NCBI RefSeq assembly: GCF_947242115.1
Contig: NC_074711.1
Coordinates: 39,461,265-39,525,264, forward strand
Origin: Biomphalaria glabrata
Taxonomy: Eukaryota > Mollusca > Gastropoda > Planorbidae
DNA: 64,000 nt
Direction: 5' to 3'
The notes beneath the pieces were generated by a model. That model saw only the letters and a program-made list of their open reading frames with translations, searched no databases and was not told where the DNA came from. Made by a program: the position numbers and the translations under genes. Shown in pieces: positions 49,836-60,400 of this stretch (position 1 is the stretch's first letter; each line of letters starts with the position of its first letter).

Positions 49836-50821
49836 TTTTTACCTATATATCTATGTTAGATAGTGGACCTCATTCACTAAAACGACCATTGATAAAACAA
49901 TGAAAAATATGGTAACATGATATCCATGTTTAATTTGAATTAGGTCGTAAGTTGTGATATCATGTGTAATAGTGATAATAATATAATAATAAGAAATTGG
50001 TCAATAATTTGTGCATTACACCAAACAAAACATTATAAATATAAAAAACAAAATAAACATTCACACCAACCAGATTCACATGTGAAATGTTTATATATCA
50101 GATAGTTGAATTGTATTTAATGATTTGATTGCCAGGCAGTCAGTGGAACAAAGGATTTTTTGTCTAATTGTATTTGTAATCATTGTAGAGTGTACTACAT
50201 AACTACTTTATGATGGTAAAACACAAAATCCTGACCCAGAGGGTGTTTTTTATTTCAAAAATCTTTGTAGCTTTAAACTCTTAAATTACATTTGATATGC
50301 CCCAAATGTCCAGACTAAGGGATAGTTGAAGGAAACTTTATATTGTTGTTGACTTTCTAATACTATTACATAGGACACAGTGAGTATTTAAAATGAATTG
50401 TGCTGCATGCATGTTAGATTGTTTAGTGCTAGTTAGATGCTGAGTATTACGAAGATATTAAATATGTAAGCAATGGTACACACAAAATATGTTTTGTTAG
50501 TCATCAGTTGAATTTGATTGACAATTTTTTTTAGATGTTTATATGGATTCATTTTTTTTTTTCGTATTAAATTCTATGTGAACTTTGACATCCGCGTCTA
50601 ACTTGCTCCAGGAAATTTATTTTAAAAATGGTATATCTCAATGTTTTTAAAAGGGTTGTTGTCATATTTTTTTTTACTGTTTTGAGAGATAGCTGTTTGT
50701 TGCTAAGTTACATTCAACATTCAGTAGAGCCTATGTAATGTAAATGAGCATGTATTTGTACTCATTAATTGCATCTAATAGACATATTATTAATGTAATT
50801 ATTCATTTCTCTTTTAGAATT

Positions 50822-51286
50822 ATGTGGCGCACAGGAGGATTATCTGGAGTTTTGAGAGGTCAAATGTTTACACAGGCAAACCAATTCAGTTTACGGAGTA
50901 TTTGTCAACTAACAAGTCAGATTACTGGAGTTTTTTCTAAAAATTGTTTTACAGCTTCATTTGGTAGTGTCCAACCAGGACTATGCAAAGCAACTCATCC
51001 TCAAGTTGTTCATCAAAGCATAAGGACTAAAAATACAGGGAAAAGAATATACTACGTTGGTAGTGCATGGAAGCGTTATAATAAACATAATATTGAGAGA
51101 AGACTTACAACCAATGGAGGTTTAGAAATCTTGTGGAGAAAAACTTTAAAAGGCAAGCATGTACTTGCTGCTTATGAGAGAATCTTGCCCAATACTGTTG
51201 ATGGAAGGATCCTTCCTCAACACCTCTTTAGATTTCAAAAACACCCTCTCACAAAAAACAGGTTACCAAAACCAGGACTCTATTAA
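50822..51286 (+). CDS. MRPL34: Mitochondrial large-subunit ribosomal protein bL34m
   Basis: The coding part is one exon of 154 residues. TTCTCTTTTAG ends just before it at 50817, so a 5' UTR intron is likely and ATG 50822 is the start; the frame is open further upstream but that part is intronic. Residues 1-70 are a basic, Ser/Thr/Gln-rich mitochondrial leader. Residues 76-116 align with the whole of bacterial L34: YYVGSAWKRYNKHNIERRLT then TNGGLEILWRKTLKGKHVLA, keeping KR...H..RR, T..G...L.R and LKG(K/R)..L. The protein acts in the mitoribosome large subunit near the 23S-type rRNA core. Unusually, about 38 residues (ending RLPKPGLY) follow the L34 core, where most relatives stop at once; bL35m was considered but fits less well. 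AATAAA at 51384-51389 is a probable polyadenylation signal. Confidence 0.75.
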   Translation: MWRTGGLSGVLRGQMFTQANQFSLRSICQLTSQITGVFSKNCFTASFGSVQPGLCKATHPQVVHQSIRTKNTGKRIYYVGSAWKRYNKHNIERRLTTNGGLEILWRKTLKGKHVLAAYERILPNTVDGRILPQHLFRFQKHPLTKNRLPKPGLY

Positions 51287-51383
51287 ATGTCAGAATTCAT
51301 ATGATTTTGAGTGATAGTTTGAAAAGAGGAAGATTGTGTCTTAAAATTGTGTTGTAACATTTTTTATATATGTTACAGCAATG

Positions 51384-51389
51384 AATAAA
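51384..51389 (+). terminator. Polyadenylation signal of MRPL34
   Basis: AATAAA lies 98 bp after the stop codon, and a T/GT-rich stretch (TTATTATTTTTGTCTC) begins about 20 bp later, as expected for cleavage and polyadenylation. Confidence 0.6.
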
Positions 51390-51439
51390 CAGTGATTATT
51401 ACCGGACATTATTATTTTTGTCTCAAACTTTTATGACAC

Positions 51440-51535
51440 CATTTCTACAATAAACTTTAATGTTCATCTTTATTTCATTCATCAAACTACCTTCTGCTTT
51501 AATGTTCATCTTAATTTCATTCATCAAACTAAAAT
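51440..51535. repeat. Tandem duplication, about 43-bp unit
   Basis: TTTAATGTTCATCTTTATTTCATTCATCAAACTA-like sequence at about 51456-51490 is repeated at about 51499-51532 (TTAATGTTCATCTTAATTTC and on) with one or two changes. Confidence 0.7.
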
Positions 51536-52606
51536 CCTTCATGGTAGCATCACCACAGTGCCATAATGTTATGTGAGAACATTGTGATAATAACAACCAG
51601 GGTACCAGTACTGGGTTTTGTACAGTATACAATGTAGATTGTGAATCATTGAATACATACCTCACCAAGTCAGTACTCATTGGCTTACAGAACCACACTG
51701 ACTAAACACCTTTAAAACTATTTTGAGTAATAATAACCTAATTTTTTTGTAACTTAATTCATACAGTGGTTTCCAGATCAGGCAGTTCTCTGTATAGTCT
51801 TTGTTCTAGCCTAAGACATGACTCTAAATCTCTGTTGCCTTGTGGCTAAACCTAAATATGCGAAAGGTTTTAGCCCAAGCATTGTCATGTGTTATTTAAA
51901 ATATAATATAAAAACAGTCAAATCCTGTTAATCAAACCACACTGAGGTGCAACCATTTTAGTACTAATAACTGGCTGGTCCAATTAACTAGGTTCAATTG
52001 TAAAATAGATTTATTTTGGTACTTTAGTATTTGGTACGGCTGATTCAAATAAATACATTTTTAAAATTGATTTCTGCCAATATGCAGTGCTTATTGGCTA
52101 GATCTAATTTTTAAAAATGAATTCATTTATTGAGGCAAATTTAGTTAACATACTCTGCTATATAATTAAACCTATAATACATGTATTGGGGCTGGGTGGA
52201 TTTTTTAAAAAAATTCTTTGAAATATTTCATTTTAAATATAAAGTTAATTAAAAGAAAACTTTCACATAAATAAGTAAAGCTTCTTTCTTTTGATTAGCT
52301 GGTAAACATATTTATCTAGCACTAGGTTTTGCTGACCACATTTAAGAATGTTCATTTGATCTATTAAGATAAAACCAGCAAGTTAAGGCCTGATAAGGTG
52401 GCAGTTGGGCTTTCTAACATACTAGACACCAAATGTCTACGGTGTACTCACTCCAAATTTCATTAAAAAGATTGAACAATATTTGTTGTTTTTTGTTAAA
52501 AAAGAAACTAATTATGACATGGATCCACATCTCTAACAGGTGAGCTTGGTCATAGATCTTGATCTAAACTTGAAAATAAATCTACATCTATATTCATAGC
52601 ATAGGA

Positions 52607-52838
52607 GGTGCGGTGGCTGAGTGGTAAATTGCTTGGCTTCTGAACTAGTGGTCTAGAGTTCAAATTCTGGTGAAGACTGGGATTTTTAATTTCAGGATCT
52701 TTGGGGTGCCTCTGAATCCAGCTCTGATGGATACCTGACATTAGTTGGGGAAAAGTATAGGCGGTTGGTCATTGTGCTGGCCACAGGATGACCTTTTCAA
52801 CATCTGCCCTATAGACTGCATGGTCTGAAAGGGTAACA
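52607..52838 (+). mobile_element. tRNA-derived SINE, family 1, copy 3
   Basis: Its head GGTGCGGTGGCTGAGTGGTA and B box AGAGTTCAAATTCTGGTGAA are followed by the body GAAGACTGGGATTTTTAATT, ATACCTGACATTAGTTGGGG and CCCTATAGACTGCATGGTCT, in the family order. Confidence 0.85.
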
Positions 52839-52887
52839 TTACTCTTCATAGTATAAGATTAGCTGGGACACAAAAAAATGTTTGAAG

Positions 52888-53105
52888 TTGTGGGATGTGT
52901 AGCTGAGTGGAATGACTTAAAAGGTTCCAATCCTAATGCAGACCATCAATTTGGAAATGAAATTCTACTTAAGGTGAAGTATTTACTGAGTGCTGTATGG
53001 AAACCTTCTCCTAATTAGCCCCTCTCAACAACACATCCATAAAAGACTAGATCATACTAAGCATGCTAAGCAAGAAAAGATATGCTATACAAATAAAAGC
53101 AAAAT
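52888..53105 (+). mobile_element. tRNA-derived SINE, family 2, second copy
   Basis: A diverged copy of the element at 18306: head GGGATGTGTAGCTGAGTGG, B-box-like AGGTTCCAATCCTAATG, body TATGGAAACCTTCTCCTAAT and CTAAGCATGCTAAGCAAG, end GCTATACAAATAAAAGC. It follows a family-1 SINE by about 50 bp. Confidence 0.65.
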
Positions 53106-53935
53106 CAAATCATCCTTTTTGATAGTTCAAAATTTAATCACAACTTAGCCAGCATGTGAAAAAATTTTCTTAAACATAGACAAAGAATTATGTATTAGTA
53201 CAATCATTATTCATTTCTAGTACTGGGTATTTAATAATTATATAAAAAAAAATAATTGAAAATTTATATTTAACACTTAACTAGAAGAAAAATCTGCCCC
53301 ATAGATGGCAAGGTCTTTAAAGAGAACTTAACTTTTTTAGCTAGAAGAAAAAAAAAAACTTAGTAAAAAAAAGATTTTAATGCTTTTAATAATACTTCAG
53401 AGAAAAATCCTCTAAAATGATTCAATGTAATCTACACAAACAAATAATCTGTACATTCAAAATTATTCAAAATGACACTTAATTACAAAAGGTGAAGTGC
53501 TCAAATATATAGAAAAAAATCTATAAATACAATGAATGAGACGAGTATATGTACAATAAAAATAAAATTTATGAACCAAAGAATTACAAGGTATGCAGAC
53601 AGAACAATCTGTCTTTAAGTAGTTTTCACACATGACATGAGCTCTCAACTACTTGTTTAACTAGTTTAATTACCTTGTACCATATTTTACCAGAAAGTAA
53701 TAAGTAAGCAAAAAGAATTGTACAGCATAGTTTAACGAAATGGATAAAATATTGTTTTATTACTAAGCCAGCAGGCTACACAATTTTTTTTATAATATTG
53801 AGTACATTTGCAATGAGTGTTACTTGGTTAAAAAATGAACCAAGTTAAATTATTATAAGCTCAAAAGTTGTAAATAATTACAATATGAGCAGCAGATGAA
53901 GCCAGTTTTCCTGGGAAAGAGCCATTTCAAAATAA

Positions 53936-54175
53936 TAAAGCTTGTCTTCGATTCCAAAGACTAAGGAAGAGTGCAATATTTCCAGTGGCTATGCAGTCCT
54001 AGCTGTAATCTACATATTTTGCAGCAGCCAGTGCAGAAATAACTATTGTCTGCTGGTGGTCGATTTAGGTTCTCTTTTTTTGACGTTTATGTCTGTCCTG
54101 GGTAGTAGATTTTCTTTTGGGCTCAAATGTGTATCAAGCGGCATTTGTAAGAAATCTGCAGCTGTTTCGTTTAGA
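53936..54175 (-). pseudogene. LINE 3'-end fragment with terminal zinc finger (second copy)
   Basis: The minus strand reads PADNSYFCTGCCKICRLQLG then LHSHWKYC, the C-x2-C...H closing finger also seen at 18629-18800. Both copies end with AAGACAAGC-like sequence. There is no adjoining reverse transcriptase. Confidence 0.55.
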
Positions 54176-54807
54176 AACAGCCTGATGTCAAAGTATTAAT
54201 ACTCAATATAACTGAAACATTTTTATTTTAAAGATGGGAGTGAAAAAATTATGCTACAAAATTCAATTGCAAAATATTTGTTAAAAATTATTTATAAATT
54301 AGAGAGTGTATTATACAATATTAAATTTAAAACAATTCATAAATAAAGAAACCAAAAGAAATTAACGTTTCAAGAAAAAAAAAAGGATAAAACTGCTGTT
54401 GTTCTGGTACATAAAATGTAATTAGTACCGGTAGTGGCCAGTTTTTTTAAATGGGTTGATAGGCTAAAATACTGTGCTCATAAAAAGAATCCAAATCCAT
54501 GCTGAATGATTGTTTGACACCTTTCTTTGTAATAGAAACTTATGGCAATTATTTAAAGATAATAAATATATACATTATTTTATTCCATACTCAAGCAAAG
54601 TAGTTAATAATAGTTCATACAATTGTTTTTTTACATTGAAACATTTACAAGAGATAAGAAAAACAGAAGTTTTTTTCTGACTTAAAAGTCCCGGTATGTA
54701 TAGTTTTATCAAAGGCTAACAAAATTAAACATTTTCTAAATTTGACAATGAACTGTTTTTATGTAAACTAGCATTTAATTTTTAACTAATATGTTTTCCA
54801 TTGAACA

Positions 54808-54985
54808 AGGATGGCTGCCTGGCCGTGCGGTTTGCGCGCTGGACTGTCGTTCGGATTTATCGCCGGTTGAGGGTTCAAACCCTGCCCGCTCCCATCCCCC
54901 GTCATCCTGCGGGAGGTTTGGACTATAAGTAAACTATCTTCAACTCTGAAGGAACATCCGAAATATGTAAAACATTTTACAAAAC
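54808..54985 (+). mobile_element. tRNA-derived SINE, family 3
   Basis: A well-kept tRNA-like head: GGATGGCTGCCTGGCCGTGC with GTTTGCGCGCTGGACTGTCG, and B box GAGGGTTCAAACCCTGCCCG; GGATGG can pair with CCATCC further on. The body continues GTCATCCTGCGGGAGGTTTG and GAACATCCGAAATATG. It is much richer in GC than its surroundings. A true tRNA is less likely: the arms do not fold cleanly and the extra body is typical of SINEs. Confidence 0.8.
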
Positions 54986-55358
54986 AACAAACATTTTACA
55001 ACATTCTGTTAAAATATAATTGTTGTAATACAATTTTCCTTTAAGGGTTAAAGGTCTAATGGTGAAACAAGAGTTTTGTTTCATCCCCTATGGTGTGATG
55101 AACAGCACAAAGACACACTTTGCTGAAAATGAATAGACTTTATATATCAAATAAAGTACTGCCTAAAAGCCTCTTTAGTTTTACTATTATATGGCAAAAC
55201 TTTTTAATTATAGATAACCAATTAAAGGATTTTTTTTTTTTCATTAATCATAAACAAAAGGTCATAATACTTTGACTATTAATACTTGTTCATGGAAATG
55301 AATTGGGTTTAATCTGTGTGGGTGTGTGATAATTTTAATGCTTGAGAAAGAGACCCTT

Positions 55359-57339
55359 TCAAATGGAAGAAATATAAGCTTTTACAGGTCGTATCAGTTG
55401 TAGCTCACTACCCTGTGTAACAATGGGAAGACTGTTTTGTCTGTGATAATTGATGAGATGGCTCACACTGTCAAATATGAAATCTCTTGTTCTTACCTGA
55501 CAAACAAGATTTTAAAAAAATGCTGAGTAAAAAGAATAAATACTTTTTTTAAAAAAAAAAGGATATAATCATTCAATTTCACATGGACCAAAACAAAAAA
55601 CCATTGTACAAATATGATAATGGCCACAGAAGTATAGAAGTATATGTAGCAGTATAAAATTTTATAGTTTCCTAAATGAGTTGACAAATAATATGAAATT
55701 TTGATTACCCGGAACAGGTATGTAAAAAGAATTTAACATTATTATTCAGCTTTAACATCAGGTTGTTTTTTAGAAAATTTGGATTAAAAAATAAAAGTAA
55801 TTAGTTCATTATTTAATATCTGACTAAACATTAAAAAATATAATTTATTTGGAACGAACATTTAATTTTGAAATTTATTTAGTATAATATAATCTTTAGA
55901 ACAAACATTTAATTTTGAAATTTATTTAATATTATAATATAATCAAGTTATTAAACATTATAATGTGCCTTATTTTGTTACTACCAGAAATCAACTTTAC
56001 CCACTTTGTGAGCCATTATGAATTTTTAAAACAAAAGATAGCTTACTATTCCTTCTGGATCAACCAGCAACAAATGCCTTGGTGCTCCAGCCTGCTTACC
56101 ACTCAGAACATACTGGCCAACACCACTAGAGCTCTTTCGTACCAGAAAATCTCCATCAAACTCCAGCAATGTTTCTGCCTAATTAAAGATTCCACAAAGA
56201 ATAGATTTTTTTTTCATTACACAAAAAAAAACAACAATGCTCTAACAGTTTTGGGATAACTTTTACACTATCAATACCACCTGGTTGCATTAAAAGTAGA
56301 TATATAATTTTTTTTTTTTTATTTACTTGATTATTGTTAGTATTGTAACTTCAGAATAATAACTGTGTTACTGATGTGTAATCAGCTCATCAATTTATAC
56401 TAAATATAGGCATAACATATGTGTCTATGCTTAATGAAGCAGTTTAAAGTCTGGATGTGCCACTAGTGCTTCTACTTTAGTCTGAGCGTTGCCTAAAAAA
56501 TGTATACTGGTACACATTTATTATTTACAAATAATTAAACATGCCAAAGTAGCCATTAATTTTCAAAATCACTGAAAGGTTTGAATAGAGAAAAAATAGC
56601 TCATAACAGCTCAAGGGACCTCAAAATAAAATTAGAGTTTGCTGTAAGAATAATCCAGATAATTTTTAGTATTCAGAGATGTGAACAAAAAACAATATTG
56701 TGCTTCATTTGAACGCTATCTGAAAATTAAGAGTTCATTCGTTTACTGTGCTTCATTTTAATGCTATCTCTATGGAGTTATTATTTAAAAACTGATTTTT
56801 AATGTGTCTTTATCCTTGAAGCAAATTGTTTTTTCTATTATATGATTCAATTTTATGATATTAAAATTTTCAAATTTTTCTAAAGTGGATATGTCAACTG
56901 AAATACTAATTCACAAATCCTTAGATATGCTTTGACATTGGTTCACTAATCTAGAGTTATAAATTTGTAATCCACACCCCAAACATGCATCATATTAATA
57001 ATATGTGTTAAAATGTTGGGCCTCAAATATTTTATATTAACCGAGGCAAAATGTGAAAAAGCAAAAACACAGACTGTGTGCAACATATTTTTTTTATTAA
57101 GGCTTCTCTAATATCCCTTCATTAAAATTAGAGCTTTTTTCAGCCCAAAACTAAATATCCACAGAATCCCCTTGTTTTTTTCAGGTGTATCCAAATCGCA
57201 CTGATGTACAATTTAATGAGTCAGCTAAGTGTTTGACCAATGACAGATTTTAATCACAATTAAATCCATTAAAATAGTTTCTTAATTATTTGCTGGGATT
57301 ATTTCACTTGTATCTTATTATTACTATTTCCAAAAATTT

Positions 57340-57426
<87 letters not shown>

Positions 57427-60400
57427 GTACATGATTCATGCAAAAGTAATGTTATGTAGATAATAAAAAAACAGCATTAAATTAGTAATTGTTAAAGTAC
57501 ACTTATAATTCAATCAAGATGTTGGTTGGTTAGGTGAATAATTATTAACCTAATTAAACATACTTTATAAGGTAGACTATTTTTCACTGCAAGTAAGAGT
57601 AATTTAAGATATATAAAAGAGGATTGTCTTATCTAGTTCACTTTGGTGTACAATTTTGTCAGAAATTTATATTGAAAGCAATAATTATTTAATTAATAAT
57701 TATTTACCAATGATAAACATTTTTTTACTCATCTTTACCTGTTTACGACTAATGTCCTTATGATACCATTCTTCAAATACTGGTTCAAGTGCCACATTCA
57801 CTGGCTTACTTTCACGTAAATCTTTTTCAGTTTGTGAATTTTCCTGTTTTTTTAGTGTTGGTGTATCTGGTATGTTTGGAGCAGGTGGCAGTTCAACACT
57901 AAATGGTTCTGAAAAAAAGATGATAACAGATGTGAAAAATGTGAAGCTAGCTCACAGTATGGTATGGTAGATCAGTTCTATTACACAGGTATTATTAAGT
58001 AGATTCAATAAGCTTTAGATTTGTAAAAAGATTCATGAAAAACACATAATTAAATAATAAGTTATAAAATTTCACATTTAATTAGGTCATAGCAGTAGGA
58101 TCTGGGCAAAATCATTAAGAAATAAAAATAATGAAAAGATGATATTTAAAATACACATATGGAAAAAAAACACAAAAAGAGAAATTTTAGTGAAGGTCAT
58201 GGAGTAATAGTGCCATTATTAATAGACAAACAAAAGAACACAATTCTTTATACTAATGTGCTAATGACTGATATAGGGCCCTCATCTTTACATTTCTTAA
58301 ATTAAACAATATTTCTTATTCCTGTAGTATCCTAACAGCATGATTCTGTTGTTTATGTGTGTTGCATTCTGAAGAAATTGTAGGGCTATTATTTTATAAT
58401 TAGCACATCCCAATACATTTGTAGTCTTTATCCTGAAGCCATAGCCTATTTTTTTTTTTACAAAAAGTCTGAAAACCTTTCTCTTATAGGCCTTTCAGAG
58501 TTCATTAGATATTAGTTACAATGCTAAAATCAGAGTTTTAAAGGAAAATCTTTTATATGAACCTACTCAAGAAACATTTAATATTATTTATATACAAAAG
58601 CAAACAATGTTACCATTTCATTTTAGTAAAAAAAATGTATTAAGAAATAAACAACTAAGTTGTTTGATACATATTCATATAGATACCGGTGTACAAAACA
58701 AATGCATCTACATTTGTTTTTAAAAACACATCTTCATCTTGGAAGTTATTTTTTTATGCTTTATTTACAAGTAAAACTTTTTATATTCAAATTAGTTTAG
58801 ACAAGATTCACAGTTATTCAATGACTATTCTTACCCATATCAAAAGCATCTATTGTTCTTTCTTCTTTTTGACTAGATTCCGAATTATTATCATAAGATA
58901 CAGCTAGAATTGGATCAAACGAATCTATTGCATCCACTGTAAAGAAAATAATACTATGAATGTAACATTTTGAACAATCACATTTTAAAATTAGATGGTA
59001 AAATTTTGGATTATGTTTAGCAAAAAGGTTCTACTATAAAAAAATAATCATTTTTAGCAGAAATAAATGTATAATATAAATGTATACAACTTAGTGGATG
59101 TGTAGTGGCTGAACAGTAAAGGGCTTAGCTTTTGAACCTGTGGTCCCAGATTCAAATCCTGGTGAAGACTGGGATTTTTAATTTCGGGATCTTTGTAAAT
59201 CTCTACCATCCAGTTCTAATGGGTACCCAACATTAGTTGGGGAAAAGTAAAGGCGGTTGGTTGTTGTGCTGGCCACATGACACCCTCCTTAACCATGGGC
59301 CAAGAAACAGATGACCTATACATCATCTGCCCTATACACCACAAGGTCTAAAAGGGAACTATACTACTTAGTCTTGATAAATCTATTGTAAAACATATTA
59401 AGGGCTCTATAGAAAAGATGTAAAATGAAACTGAAATTCAAAATTAAAATTTAACAGAATATAAAAAAAAACACTAAAATTTCGTTTAACTTACAGCCAT
59501 CATCAAAAGTAGAATTTTCAGCCTTCTCTTCTTTTAATGGCTTCTAAAATCAAAATAATTAAAACATATTTCTACAATCAAAAGATCAAAATGATATTCA
59601 TAAAATCAAAATATTTTTAAGTATTTAAAATACTTCATCAATACAGCATATACGAATTTCTATTTAGGTACCTTTTACATTCTGACTAATGTAAACATAA
59701 TAAGATTTTGACTTACATTATTAGGCAAGCTATATTCAGGTCGAGGAGGCACTGAGACTAGACCAGACGCTTCATCTGGGGCTATTGGAGGAGTGGCATC
59801 AGGGTTATCATTATAATAGTCATCCCGGTTGCCCCATTTTTCACCTTCAAAGTCAGGATTTTCTCTTCTAGAGATGTCAAGTAAAAATTTAAGTGTCTAA
59901 TATTTTTAAAATTTACCTGATATCCCAATGCCTTAAAATAAATATGATGTGTTTTCTTTAGATACTGCAATCTAATCATTCAGGTACCTGTCTGGCAGTT
60001 GCACAGCTTTAGGTTGTTTCTTTAAGTACTGTTTAAAGCGTAATTCAAAAGCCTGTCCTATTGTGGTAACAACATCTTCAGCCAAGCCGCCACCACACTC
60101 TAAAACATGACAGGCTCTACTATACTGTGGATCTTTGGCTACATACGACACAAAATCTAATGTGTCCTAAAAGAAACATAAGATCAATGTTAAAAATTAC
60201 ACAGTCATCACTTTAATGAAGCTTGTGTTTGTGTCACATTATTAAAACATTACTGGACAATTATAAACTCATAGATTTTTTTACGTAACAAATTGAATAA
60301 GATACTTTTTTAAAAATAAAATTTAATATAAAAAATACAGAATATCAGCTATACTGAATCAGCTTAAATTGAAAACATTAAATTTTCCATAAAGGATATT

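Larger units (their letters stand above)
37555..50821. other. Intergenic transposon-rich block
   Basis: Between the PMF1 and MRPL34 coding regions the sequence is mostly mobile elements, listed separately, joined by AT-rich spacers dense in TCTAGATCT-type runs (for example 41970-42500, 43930-44200, 46080-46560, 49200-49450). No host coding exon was recognised. The 5' non-coding exon of MRPL34 probably lies in the last part, because an acceptor sits just before its start codon. Confidence 0.6.
51287..55358. other. Intergenic / 3' UTR stretch between MRPL34 and SHC
   Basis: Apart from the three SINEs, the LINE tail and the tandem duplication listed, no gene was found. Part of it, up to an unknown point left of 55359, should be the SHC 3' UTR; no polyadenylation site could be chosen with confidence on the minus strand. 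Confidence 0.5.

Noticed and set aside
50744-50821. Upstream in-frame extension of MRPL34 (27 codons earlier ATG)
   Set aside because: A strong acceptor TTCTCTTTTAG lies between this ATG and ATG 50822, so the upstream part is probably intron.
50822-51286. bL35m (MRPL35) identity for the ribosomal protein
   Set aside because: LWRKT resembles the bL35m LWKKT, but the spacing of later motifs does not fit, while the whole L34 core aligns.
54808-54900. Functional tRNA gene
   Set aside because: Box A and B are good, but the arms do not fold cleanly, the spacing is long and a SINE body follows.
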